A stretch of 64,000 nucleotides of DNA from Ruminococcus sp. (GTDB taxonomy: Bacteria; Bacillota; Clostridia; Oscillospirales; Acutalibacteraceae): contig JAFTGL010000004.1 in the NCBI GenBank assembly GCA_017457955.1, positions 1-64,000 of the forward strand. The letters run 5' to 3'. The notes under the pieces are model-generated. The model was not told the origin of the DNA. It did no database searches and saw only the letters and a list, made by a program, of their open reading frames with translations. Below, in pieces: positions 17,241-25,485 of the stretch (position 1 is its first letter; the number at the start of each line of letters is the position of its first letter). The translations under genes were made by a program, and so were the position numbers.

Positions 17241-17952
17241 ATGCGTATATCTCTTTGTAGATCGTCTCCACCGCTTCATCCGATATTGTGCACCCGAGTC
17301 GGTACATCGGGGTATTCTCGACCAGCTTGGTCAGCATATCAAGCAGTGTGGACATCTTCGCCTTGTCGGAGGGCAGGACGGTCTGCTGTAAGAGCAGCGT
17401 CAGCCCTTCAATGGGGGAGACAGGCTCAGCGGTGTTCTCGAGCGCTTGCCTGAGGAACACGATCGCCCTGACAGGCGCTTCGGTGTTGGTTCCGATCCCG
17501 TGCTTGCCGTTCCACGGCGTGCCGTAGATGTGAAATCTGCCGTCCTTCTCACGCACTAAGGGCTTGTCGTCGTTGATCATCACGACCTCGTCCCCGAAAT
17601 GCCGTCTCCAAAGCGCGGCATGGGTGCTTTTGCCCGTGCCCGACGGGGCGGTGAAGATGATTGCCTCATCGCGGAATTTCAGACAGGAGCAGTGCAGGAA
17701 GAACCCGTCTTTATCGATGATGTAGTCGCAGATGACACGCAGGATCGCTACCGCCTCGCAGATATACGGGCTGCCGGGATCACCGTGGATCTCTTCGCCC
17801 AGCTCCGCCTCATGGCGGATCATCTCGTCGGTCGGCTCGACGTACAGCTCATAGTCCCTGCTGTCGGTCAGAAAGTCCCGCAGATACAGATAGGTTTCGG
17901 GATACCTCGCCTTGACGGCGATATTCATTTCGGCGATACGGTAGATGTGCAT
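17239..17952 (-). CDS. HPr kinase-like P-loop protein (orphan)
   Basis: The 237-residue protein has a Walker A motif TAPSGTGKST at residues 101-110, an HPr-kinase-like VMINDDKPLV motif near 123-132 and a conserved WNGKHGIG segment. The family includes proteins that accompany ribosomal peptide or PQQ-like pathways, but no peptide, PqqD or radical-SAM gene lies nearby. It is shorter than true HprK and lacks the N-terminal HprK domain, so the HPr substrate cannot be assumed. AAGGAG lies 10 bases before the ATG. Repeat copy B lies immediately upstream. Confidence 0.7.
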   Translation of the reverse strand: MHIYRIAEMNIAVKARYPETYLYLRDFLTDSRDYELYVEPTDEMIRHEAELGEEIHGDPGSPYICEAVAILRVICDYIIDKDGFFLHCSCLKFRDEAIIFTAPSGTGKSTHAALWRRHFGDEVVMINDDKPLVREKDGRFHIYGTPWNGKHGIGTNTEAPVRAIVFLRQALENTAEPVSPIEGLTLLLQQTVLPSDKAKMSTLLDMLTKLVENTPMYRLGCTISDEAVETIYKEIYA

Positions 17953-17983
17953 GATGTAAGCGCTCCTTATGGAATAACTATTT

Positions 17984-18139
17984 CGGTTAATGGTTAACGG
18001 TTAATGGTTAACAGTGAAGGGCGGGACACCCGCACCCGTTTAAGATGTTAGAATGAAACGCTGCTGTTCCTATCTCATAGGAATCCAAAACGCGAAGCGT
18101 TTCCCACAACCGTTAATCGATATCCGTTCACCGTTAACC
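17984..18139. repeat. Dispersed two-hairpin repeat, copy B
   Basis: Arms are built of GGTTAATGGTTAAC words (left) and CCGTTAAC words (right). The core has hairpin 1 (GCGGGACACCCGC then ACCC), the middle GAAACGCTGCTG, and hairpin 2 (AAACGCGAAGCGTTT then CCCA). The right arm carries the TAA stop of the SdpI-like gene. Confidence 0.8.
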
Positions 18140-18805
18140 TTTTTTCTTTATTATACCATAAGAATAAATACTTGCAACCGTTAAAAATACGATCAGCGAG
18201 ATCACCATGACAAATATACTGACGAAGCTGCGGAATATCAGTCCGCCCGCAATGGTGCAGATGCCCGAGAGCACCATCGCGATACCGCCCGCGCGGTTGG
18301 CGATATACCAGTGCTCGTCGGTGTCCATGCAGAACTTCATCCGCATGCCGATCATGGCATTGCGCCGTGTCTTGGGCATAATATTGCCCAGGAGGATGAA
18401 CAGGATCCCCATAGCGGTACAGAGGATGATGAAGAGCAGGCCGGTGTCATTCTGCATGAGAGAAGGATTTTTCATAATGGTCAGCAGGAATACGCACGAC
18501 ACGTTGAAAAAGACAAAGATCAGCAGGATCGCGGTGTCGAGGATATCGAGATTGCGGGCGGTCTTGTCGTCATCGGTCGAAGCGATCTTCGCGACCTTGC
18601 GGATGATGAAGAAGAACAGCGCGATACCGAGGATGATCGCGGGGAAGAGGAAGGCTTCATATTTGGAGCCGTAGCGGTCGACCTGACCGTTGATGTTGAA
18701 GTGTGCCGCGACGGTATCGGGCAGGATGAAGAATACCGCGGCGGCGGTATAGATCGCGGGCAGTACCGCGAGGATATAAATGAGAATGGTCTTGAATTTT
18801 TTCAT
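18134..18805 (-). CDS. SdpI/DUF1648 family membrane protein
   Basis: The 223-residue protein begins with a DUF1648 domain (VAAHFNINGQVDRYGSKYEA) and continues as an SdpI domain (IMPKTRRNAMIGMRMKF). About six membrane helices are visible. In Bacillus SdpI confers immunity to the SdpC toxin and sequesters the repressor SdpR; here an SdpR-like gene lies 143 bases upstream but no SdpC is seen, so a general envelope-stress or immunity role is inferred. The stop codon lies in repeat copy B. Confidence 0.82.
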   Translation of the reverse strand: MKKFKTILIYILAVLPAIYTAAAVFFILPDTVAAHFNINGQVDRYGSKYEAFLFPAIILGIALFFFIIRKVAKIASTDDDKTARNLDILDTAILLIFVFFNVSCVFLLTIMKNPSLMQNDTGLLFIILCTAMGILFILLGNIMPKTRRNAMIGMRMKFCMDTDEHWYIANRAGGIAMVLSGICTIAGGLIFRSFVSIFVMVISLIVFLTVASIYSYGIIKKKG

Positions 18806-18947
18806 GATGTACCTCCTTAATGAAAGGTCAGACAGGGTGGAAAATGATGCTTCGCATCAAACGCATGAGCGGAAATCTCAGTTACGGTATGCCATCGGTG
18901 TGACGGTATCCGCGTATCTTGTGTCAACGGGAAAAAGACGCCGCGCG

Positions 18948-19205
18948 TCAGAATTGTTTGAGCCACAAAATAAGCTCGTCAAAGAGCGAGGCGTTGAGCT
19001 CATAGTAGACGAAGTTCTTTTCCTTGCTCTCGACCAGAAGATCGCTCTCTTTGAGCAGCTTCAGATGATAGCTCAGCGACTGGGGCGAGATATGGAGCTG
19101 ATCGGCGATTTCGCCCGCCGACATGCGATAGTTCTTTTTGACAAGCTCCAGTATCTCCCTGCGCAGGGGATCGCTGAGTGTTTTGAGGGTTTTGCCTAAG
19201 GACAT
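18948..19205 (-). CDS. ArsR/SdpR-type winged-helix repressor
   Basis: The 85-residue protein is an ArsR-type winged helix: LKTLSDPLRREILELVKK, then MSAGEIADQLHISPQSLSYH and LVESKEKNFVYYELN. No metal-binding cysteines are present, which agrees with SdpR rather than a metal sensor. It probably represses itself and the downstream SdpI-like gene. GGTGG precedes the ATG. Confidence 0.85.
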   Translation of the reverse strand: MSLGKTLKTLSDPLRREILELVKKNYRMSAGEIADQLHISPQSLSYHLKLLKESDLLVESKEKNFVYYELNASLFDELILWLKQF

Positions 19206-19233
19206 AAGAAACCACCTATTTCAAAAACTTTTT

Positions 19234-19280
19234 AAACAGCTGTTTGAGGGTATTATAATCCCGCCTCAGGCAAAAGTCAA
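19234..19280 (-). promoter_or_regulatory. Promoter and candidate operator of the ArsR/SdpR-like gene
   Basis: On the minus strand TTGACT (19280-19275), 17 bases, TATAAT (19257-19252) form a near-consensus promoter. The palindrome AAACAGCTGTTT at 19234-19245 lies just downstream of the -10 box, where an autorepressor would act. Confidence 0.65.
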
Positions 19281-19364
19281 GAGCTATTTAAAAAATATTT
19301 TAAATTATTATTTTCCTTCAAATAATAATGACGATTCTGTAATCGGAATTGGGATATTTTGTTG

Positions 19365-19418
19365 TTGACACCACAATATATTGTTGTTATACTAAGAATC
19401 ACCAACGAAATATTGTGG
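19365..19418 (+). promoter_or_regulatory. nrdDG promoter with two NrdR boxes
   Basis: TTGACA (19365-19370), 17 bases, TATACT (19388-19393). NrdR-type box 1 (CCACAATATATTGTTG, 19371-19386) exactly fills the spacer and box 2 (CAACGAAATATTGTGG, 19403-19418) begins 32 bases later, about three helical turns. This is the usual paired arrangement, so NrdR (encoded at 26912) should repress nrdDG. Confidence 0.85.
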
Positions 19419-19477
19419 CATAAAACGCTTGCCGCAGGGGGTAGCCCCATTGATTTACAGAAACCAAGGAGAATACC

Positions 19478-21652
19478 ATGAAAATTATCAAACGAAACGG
19501 TTCCGAGGAAACCTTTAATCCTCAGAAGATCATCGACGCCGTCCGCAAGGCGGATCTGGCGAACATCAACGGCAGACTGCTGACCGACGAACAGATAGGG
19601 GGGATCGCCAAGACCATCTCCGATACGGGCGCTTGCGTCAGCCGCGCTCTGTCGGTCGAAGAGATCCAGGAGCTGGTCGAGACCGAGATCATGAAGCTTG
19701 GTGCCTATGAGACCGCGAAGCTCTACATCCGCTATCGCTACACCCGTTCGCTCGCGCGTACCGCGAACACCACCGACAATCAGATCCTGACCCTGATCGA
19801 ATGCAACAACGAGGAAGTCAAGCAGGAGAACTCTAACAAAAACCCCACCGTCAACTCCGTCCAGCGCGACTACATGGCGGGTGAGGTCTCTAAAGACCTG
19901 ACCAAGCGAATCCTCTTGCCCGAGGACATCGTCAAGGCGCACGAAGAGGGCATCATCCACTTCCACGACGCGGATTACTTTGCCCAGCATATGCACAACT
20001 GCGACCTCGTCAACCTCGAGGACATGCTCCAAAACGGCACCGTTATCAGCGGCACCATGATCGAGAAGCCCCATAGCTTTTCCACCGCCTGCAACATCGC
20101 GACCCAGATCATCGCGCAGGTCGCGTCGAACCAGTACGGCGGTCAGTCGATCTCGCTGACCCATTTAGCACCGTTTGTGGACGTCTCGCGCAAAAAGATC
20201 ACCAAGCTGGTGCTCAAGGAATTTGACGAGCTGGGCGTTGTCCCGACCAAAGAGAAGGTCGAGAAGATCGTCGAGCGCAGAGTGCGCGAAGAGATCAACC
20301 GCGGCGTCCAGACGATCCAGTATCAGGTCGTCACCCTCTTGACCACCAACGGTCAGGCTCCGTTCATAACTGTGTTCATGTATCTGGGCGAAGCGCGGAA
20401 TGAGCAGGAGAAGAAGGATCTTGCCTTGATCATCGAAGAGACCCTCAACCAGCGTATCGAGGGCGTCAAGAACGAGAAGGGCGTGTTCATCACCCCCGCG
20501 TTCCCGAAGCTGATCTACGTACTGGAAGAGCAGAATATCCGCGAGGATTCCGAGTACTGGTACCTCACCGAGCTTGCCGCAAAATGTACCGCTAAGCGCA
20601 TGGTGCCCGACTATATCTCCGAGAAGAAAATGCTGGAGCTGAAGGTCGACAAAAACGGCGAGGGTCACTGCTACACCTGCATGGGCTGCCGCAGCTTCCT
20701 CACGCCTTACGTGGACGAGAATGGTCAGCCGAAGTATTACGGACGCTTCAATCAGGGCGTTGTCACCCTCAACCTGCCCGATATCGCGCTGTCCTCGGGC
20801 GGGGACATGGAACGCTTCTGGGAGATTTTCGACGAGCGTTTAGATTTATGCTATCGTGTATTGATGTGCCGCCACAACCGCCTCAAAGGCACCCTCTCCG
20901 ATGCTGCCCCGATCCTCTGGCAGTACGGTGCGCTTGCGAGACTGCAGAAGGGCGAGACCATCGACAAGCTGCTCTACGGCGGCTACAGCACCATTTCCTT
21001 AGGCTACGCAGGACTGTATGAGTGCACCAAGTATATGACGGGCAAGAGCCATACCGACCCCGACGGCGAGCCGTTCGCGCTCAAAGTCATGCAGCACATG
21101 AACGACGCCTGCAAGGGCTGGAAGGAGAAGCACCGCATCGACTTCTCGCTCTACGGTACCCCGCTGGAGAGCACGACTTACAAATTCGCGAAATGCCTGC
21201 AAAAGCGCTTCGGCGTGATCGAGGGGATCACCGACAAGGGCTATATCACCAATTCCTACCATGTGCACGTCACCGAGGAGATCGACGCGTTCTCTAAGCT
21301 CAAATTCGAGGCGAAGTTCCAGGCGCTGTCTCCCGGCGGCGCGATCAGCTATGTGGAAGTGCCCGACATGCAGAATAACATCAAGGCGGTGCTGGCGGTC
21401 ATGAAATTCATCTACGACAACATCATGTACGCCGAGCTGAACACCAAGTCCGACTACTGTCAGGTCTGCGGTTACGACGGCGAGATCGCGATCGTGGAAG
21501 AGGACGGCAAGCTGATCTGGGAGTGCCCCAACTGCGGCAACAAGGATCAGGACAAGATGAACGTCGCCCGCCGTACCTGCGGCTACATCGGCACCCAGTT
21601 CTGGAATCAAGGACGCACGCAGGAGATCAGGGACCGAGTACTCCATCTGTAA
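19478..21652 (+). CDS. nrdD: Anaerobic (class III) ribonucleoside-triphosphate reductase
   Basis: NrdD makes deoxynucleotides under anaerobic conditions using a glycyl radical. The 724-residue product has an N-terminal ATP-cone (MKIIKRNGSEETFNPQKII), the catalytic barrel (HDADYFAQHMHNCDL, TPAFPKLIYV, CYTCMGCRSFL), a C-terminal zinc site with CQVCGYDG and ECPNCGN, and the glycyl-radical motif RRTCGYIGT close to the end. Length is normal. nrdG follows after three bases. Confidence 0.97.
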   Translation: MKIIKRNGSEETFNPQKIIDAVRKADLANINGRLLTDEQIGGIAKTISDTGACVSRALSVEEIQELVETEIMKLGAYETAKLYIRYRYTRSLARTANTTDNQILTLIECNNEEVKQENSNKNPTVNSVQRDYMAGEVSKDLTKRILLPEDIVKAHEEGIIHFHDADYFAQHMHNCDLVNLEDMLQNGTVISGTMIEKPHSFSTACNIATQIIAQVASNQYGGQSISLTHLAPFVDVSRKKITKLVLKEFDELGVVPTKEKVEKIVERRVREEINRGVQTIQYQVVTLLTTNGQAPFITVFMYLGEARNEQEKKDLALIIEETLNQRIEGVKNEKGVFITPAFPKLIYVLEEQNIREDSEYWYLTELAAKCTAKRMVPDYISEKKMLELKVDKNGEGHCYTCMGCRSFLTPYVDENGQPKYYGRFNQGVVTLNLPDIALSSGGDMERFWEIFDERLDLCYRVLMCRHNRLKGTLSDAAPILWQYGALARLQKGETIDKLLYGGYSTISLGYAGLYECTKYMTGKSHTDPDGEPFALKVMQHMNDACKGWKEKHRIDFSLYGTPLESTTYKFAKCLQKRFGVIEGITDKGYITNSYHVHVTEEIDAFSKLKFEAKFQALSPGGAISYVEVPDMQNNIKAVLAVMKFIYDNIMYAELNTKSDYCQVCGYDGEIAIVEEDGKLIWECPNCGNKDQDKMNVARRTCGYIGTQFWNQGRTQEIRDRVLHL

Positions 21653-21655
21653 GCT

Positions 21656-22186
21656 ATGAATTACTGCAACATCAAGTATAACAACATTGCCGACGGCGAA
21701 GGCGTGCGCACCACGCTCTTTGTCTCAGGCTGTACCAACCGCTGTAAGGGCTGTTTCCAGCCCGAGACGTGGGACTTTTCCTACGGCGAGCCGTTCACCG
21801 ACGAGGTGGGGGAAAGAATCATAGAATCCCTCCAGCCGTACTATATCGACGGCTTGACCCTGCTGGGCGGCGAACCCTTTGAGCCGTCTAATCAGGTCTC
21901 TCTGCTGCCGTTTCTGAGAAAGGTCAAAGAACGCTTTCCCGGGAAAACGATCTGGGCGTTCACGGGCTTTGTGTACGATAAGGATTTAGTCAGCGGCGGG
22001 CGCAAGCATACCCACTGTACCGACGAAATGCTCCGCCTGATCGACGTCCTCGTCGACGGTCCGTATGTGGAAGAAAAGCGGAGTCTCATGCTCCAGTTCC
22101 GCGGCAGCGAAAACCAGCGTGTGATCGACATGAAAAAGACCCTGCAAGAGGGCAGGGTCGTCATATGGGATAAGCTGCAAAGATAA
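21656..22186 (+). CDS. nrdG: Anaerobic ribonucleotide reductase activating enzyme
   Basis: NrdG is the radical-SAM activase that installs the glycyl radical on NrdD. The 176-residue protein has the CxxxCxxC cluster motif as CTNRCKGC in VSGCTNRCKGCFQPETW, and the SAM-binding GLTLLGGEPFEP motif. No strong ribosome binding site precedes the ATG, which lies only three bases after the nrdD stop, so translational coupling is likely. Confidence 0.95.
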   Translation: MNYCNIKYNNIADGEGVRTTLFVSGCTNRCKGCFQPETWDFSYGEPFTDEVGERIIESLQPYYIDGLTLLGGEPFEPSNQVSLLPFLRKVKERFPGKTIWAFTGFVYDKDLVSGGRKHTHCTDEMLRLIDVLVDGPYVEEKRSLMLQFRGSENQRVIDMKKTLQEGRVVIWDKLQR

Positions 22187-22190
22187 AAAG

Positions 22191-22223
22191 AGCGCTTCTG
22201 ATCAAACGTCGGAAGCGCTTTTG
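22191..22223 (+). terminator. Terminator of nrdDG
   Basis: AGCGCTTC pairs with GAAGCGCT across a 13-base loop and is followed by TTTTG. Confidence 0.75.
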
Positions 22224-22229
22224 TGTACA

Positions 22230-23306
22230 TCAAGGTATCAGCAGATTGGTCACGATCGCCCCTGCCAAAATCACCGCGTCCATCACGATACACGGGATCA
22301 ACGGGAGCTTGCCGATGAGCTGTTCGAGCTTTCTCAGCGGCAGGGCGAAGATCCCGAACGAGAGGATCAAAGCCGCCATGACAGCCGCCGTCAGCACGGT
22401 GATCTTCCACAGCGGATCGCCCAGCGGCAGCAGGAGATCAAACACGCCGAAATGCCATAGGAGCAGTACCAGCGGATAGTGCCAGAACAGAACGCTGAGC
22501 GTATTGCGTCCCATGCGCGTGAGGATCGGCACTTTGCGGTTCGGCACGCACGCGAGGATCGCAATGATCATGACCGCCGAGATCCCGTAGCACAGCATGC
22601 GGTGGTAGAAGGTGCATCCCTCGATCGGAACAATGCTGTAGGGATTGCGCCCCGTGAACAGCATGCGCAGGGGATAGATGACGTCCCTCTCTCTGAAGCA
22701 CAGCACGAAGTAGATAATCAGGAACGCGACGCCCGCCAGTTTTACGTTGACGCGGTGCGAGAAGCGCCTTACCCGCGCGGGAGTCAGATAATACCCTGCC
22801 ACATAGAACGGCAGGAACACGAAGTACCGCATGAGGTAGAACTCGTCCCCGAGCGGCAGAAAGCCCGCGACGATGCCGAGGATCACCGATACGGTCAGGA
22901 TGATGTAGCGGTGGATGTTTTTGCACAGCCACAGCGTGACCGTGTACATCACGATCGCGAAGAAGTACCATTCGATCGTCGCGCCGCCGAACATGTCGAG
23001 CCCGACGTCCTCGCCGTTCCAGCGCCTTAAGAGAAAGATGGCGACTTTGAGCACGAAGCCTAAGATCAAGTAATAGCTGATCTTGTGCAGGTTCGGGCGC
23101 TGACCCTTTTCGAACCGCTTCTGGAACAGTCCGCTGAGGAAGATGTAGAGCGGGGCTGAAAAAGAGTTGACGAAAATAAACCACGAGCGGAACATGTCGC
23201 TGCGGTCGGTGAAGTCTTCCGCAAAGCTGCCCACCACGACCAGCGCGATGACCAGCAGCTTTACGTTATCAAATTTGAAGATTCGCGGTCTGTCGATGGT
23301 GTTCAT
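22230..23306 (-). CDS. Acyltransferase 3 family membrane protein
   Basis: The 358-residue product has about ten membrane helices and the family start FDNVKLLVIALVVVG, SWFIFVNSFSAPLYIFLSG and FVFLPFYVAGYYL. Members O-acetylate surface sugars or other envelope substrates at the membrane. The ATG at 23306 follows GAGGG; the frame extends upstream to 23384 across the promoter, so that extension is rejected. The substrate is unknown. Confidence 0.82.
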   Translation of the reverse strand: MNTIDRPRIFKFDNVKLLVIALVVVGSFAEDFTDRSDMFRSWFIFVNSFSAPLYIFLSGLFQKRFEKGQRPNLHKISYYLILGFVLKVAIFLLRRWNGEDVGLDMFGGATIEWYFFAIVMYTVTLWLCKNIHRYIILTVSVILGIVAGFLPLGDEFYLMRYFVFLPFYVAGYYLTPARVRRFSHRVNVKLAGVAFLIIYFVLCFRERDVIYPLRMLFTGRNPYSIVPIEGCTFYHRMLCYGISAVMIIAILACVPNRKVPILTRMGRNTLSVLFWHYPLVLLLWHFGVFDLLLPLGDPLWKITVLTAAVMAALILSFGIFALPLRKLEQLIGKLPLIPCIVMDAVILAGAIVTNLLIP

Positions 23307-23330
23307 AGTATCCCTCAGCCTTCTACTCGG

Positions 23331-23395
23331 ATTATACTGAACTTGTCGGAAAATGTCAATGCATATAATTTGTAGGTGTGTCAATGCATATAATT
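23331..23395 (-). promoter_or_regulatory. Promoter of the acyltransferase gene with a duplicated upstream segment
   Basis: On the minus strand TTGACA (23359-23354), 17 bases and TATAAT (23336-23331) make a consensus promoter. The 16-base segment carrying the -35 box is perfectly repeated 25 bases upstream (23355-23370 and 23380-23395, GTCAATGCATATAATT on the plus strand), giving a second -35-like element or a repeated operator. Confidence 0.7.
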
Positions 23396-23423
23396 GTCAT
23401 TGACTTCTTTTCATACATATGAT
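23394..23423 (+). promoter_or_regulatory. Probable promoter of the hydrogenase maturation operon
   Basis: TTGTCA (23394-23399), 18 bases, TATGAT (23418-23423). TTGACT at 23400 is a weaker alternative -35 because its spacing is short. Confidence 0.45.
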
Positions 23424-23429
23424 AAACTG

Positions 23430-23540
23430 TATCTATAGATTCCTGACATAAAGGGCTGCTGATCATCCCTGAGGGAAAGGCGTCGACGGTATATTTATAG
23501 GATAAGTGTATTGCCGCGCCTGATGGTGCGGCTTTTGTTA
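23430..23540 (+). promoter_or_regulatory. 5' leader with terminator ahead of the hyd maturation genes
   Basis: The leader holds possible helices (GGGCTGC, CCCTGAGGG, GGCGTCGACGG) and then a clear terminator, GCCGCGCC and GGTGCGGC around TGAT followed by TTTTG (23513-23536), only 28 bases before the first gene. A terminator here implies transcription attenuation or a riboswitch. It matches no riboswitch family I can recognise from its conserved words. Confidence 0.55.
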
Positions 23541-23563
23541 TGTCTTAGAAAAGTGGTGAAGAA

Positions 23564-23809
23564 ATGGACACCAGAGTCGCAGTCATCAGCATTATCGTCG
23601 AGAACGACAGCTCCACGGCTGAGCTGAACGAACTGCTGTCGGGCTTTTCCGACTATGTGATCGGACGCATGGGCGTGCCGTACAAGGAGCGCAGCGTGCG
23701 CCTTATCAGCGTAGCGGTCGACGCACCGCAGGACAAGATCGCCGCTTTGAGCGGAAGGATCGGCAACCTCGACGGCGTATCCGTCAAGACCGCCTACGCG
23801 AGCATATGA
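23564..23809 (+). CDS. TM1266-type iron-only hydrogenase system regulator (ACT-like)
   Basis: The 81-residue protein (RVAVISIIVENDSSTAELN, GFSDYVIGRMGVPYKERSVR, LISVAVDAP) matches the small ferredoxin-fold/ACT-like family found with [FeFe]-hydrogenase maturation genes and named a putative regulator. It is the first gene before hydG, 40 bases away. Its mode of action is not established. Confidence 0.88.
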   Translation: MDTRVAVISIIVENDSSTAELNELLSGFSDYVIGRMGVPYKERSVRLISVAVDAPQDKIAALSGRIGNLDGVSVKTAYASI

Positions 23810-23849
23810 TCCGAATAACCTGAAATCATGATATCAAGGAGAGAATAAC

Positions 23850-25298
23850 ATGGCTGTTTATAACCCCGCATCCCTGCATGCGGAAGAATTTATCAACGAT
23901 GAAGAGATCCGCGAGACGCTTGAATACGCGGAAAAGAACAAAAACAATATGGAGCTGATCAACTCCATCCTCGAGAAAGCCCGTCCCATCCCCACCGCGG
24001 GCGGCTGTCGCTGCAACGGTCTTACCCACCGTGAAGCGTCCGTCCTGCTCGCCTGCGACGACCCCGAGGTCACCAAGCGCATTTTTGAGATCGCAGAAGA
24101 GATCAAGCTCGCCTTCTACGGCAACCGCATCGTCATCTTCGCCCCGCTGTACCTGTCGAACTACTGCGTCAACGGCTGCCTCTACTGCCCCTATCATATG
24201 AAGAACAAGACCATCCCGCGCAAGAAGCTCACGCAGGAGGAGGTCAAAGCCGAGGTCATCGCCCTGCAGGATATGGGTCACAAGCGCCTTGCCATCGAGA
24301 GCGGCGAGGATCCCGTGAACAATCCCATCGAGTACATCCTCGAGTGTATCGACACCATCTACAGCATCAAGCACAAGAACGGCGCGATCCGCCGCGTGAA
24401 CGTCAATATCGCCGCGACCACCGTCGAAAATTACCGCAAACTCAAAGACGCGGGTATCGGCACTTACATTTTATTTCAGGAGACCTATCACAAGGAAAGC
24501 TATCTCCATCTGCACCCGACAGGTCCCAAGCACGACTACGACTACCACACCGAAGCCATGGACAGAGCTATGGAAGGCGGTATCGACGACGTCGGCTTAG
24601 GCGTTCTGTTCGGACTGGAAATGTACAAATATGAGTTCGCGGGACTCATTATGCACGCCGAGCACCTCGAAGCCGTTCACGGCGTCGGTCCGCACACGAT
24701 CTCGGTACCCCGCGTGAAGCGTGCCGACGATATCGACCCCGACGAGTTTGACGGCGGTATCGACGATGAGACCTTCGAGAAGATCACCGCCTGTATCCGT
24801 CTGGCAGTCCCGTACACAGGCATGATCATCTCCACCCGCGAGAGCGAAGCGGTGCGCTCAAAGCTCCTGCGCCTGGGCATCTCTCAGGTATCGGGCGGCT
24901 CCCGCACCTCTGTCGGCGGCTATACAGAGAAGCTCAGACCCCATGATACCGAGCAGTTCGACGTTTCCGATCAGCGCACGCTGGACGAGGTCGTCGCGTG
25001 GCTTATGCAGAACGGTCACATCCCGTCCTTCTGCACTGCCTGCTACCGCGAGGGCAGAACAGGCGACCGCTTCATGTCCCTTTGCAAGAGCGGTCAGATC
25101 CTCAACTGCTGTCACCCGAACGCGTTGATGACCCTTGCCGAGTATCTGGTCGACTACGCCTCTCCTGAGACGAAAGCCATCGGCTTTGATATGATCGAAA
25201 AGGAGTTGAAGCGTATCCCGAAGGATAAAGTCCGCGCCATCGCCGCGCAGAACATTGAGGATATCAAGAACTCCAACCGTCGTGATTTCCGCTTCTAA
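23850..25298 (+). CDS. hydG: [FeFe]-hydrogenase H-cluster radical SAM maturase HydG
   Basis: HydG cleaves tyrosine to supply CO and CN ligands for the H-cluster. The 482-residue protein has the radical-SAM motif CVNGCLYC in LSNYCVNGCLYCPYHMKN, and the C-terminal second cluster cysteines in FCTACYREGRTG and CKSGQILNCC, which separate HydG from ThiH. AAGGAG precedes the ATG. The hydE gene is not in the window. Confidence 0.95.
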   Translation: MAVYNPASLHAEEFINDEEIRETLEYAEKNKNNMELINSILEKARPIPTAGGCRCNGLTHREASVLLACDDPEVTKRIFEIAEEIKLAFYGNRIVIFAPLYLSNYCVNGCLYCPYHMKNKTIPRKKLTQEEVKAEVIALQDMGHKRLAIESGEDPVNNPIEYILECIDTIYSIKHKNGAIRRVNVNIAATTVENYRKLKDAGIGTYILFQETYHKESYLHLHPTGPKHDYDYHTEAMDRAMEGGIDDVGLGVLFGLEMYKYEFAGLIMHAEHLEAVHGVGPHTISVPRVKRADDIDPDEFDGGIDDETFEKITACIRLAVPYTGMIISTRESEAVRSKLLRLGISQVSGGSRTSVGGYTEKLRPHDTEQFDVSDQRTLDEVVAWLMQNGHIPSFCTACYREGRTGDRFMSLCKSGQILNCCHPNALMTLAEYLVDYASPETKAIGFDMIEKELKRIPKDKVRAIAAQNIEDIKNSNRRDFRF

Positions 25299-25470
25299 GG
25301 CTCCCTTTGGTAAAGGGAGCTGTCAGCGTCAAGCTGACTGAGGGATTGCATAATTGAACGAGCGTGAGCAAGAAACTATTTTAATTGGTTGGTCGCTTTG
25401 CTCCATTTTTACAATCCCTCCGAACAATTCGCTAGGGCGAATTGCCCACCTCCCTTTACCAAAGGGAGGC
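25299..25470. repeat. Palindromic repeat element between hydG and hydF
   Basis: Ends are self-complementary: GGCTCCCTTTGGTAAAGGGA at the left and CCTCCCTTTACCAAAGGGAG at the right form both local hairpins and a long-range inverted pair. Inner segments GAGGGATTG and CAATCCCTC also pair. No ORF is inside. It resembles miniature inverted-repeat elements common in Ruminococcaceae and lies directly after the hydG stop; its end is 16 bases before the hydF start. Confidence 0.8.
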
Positions 25471-25485
25471 TTTAGAGGTGACTGT

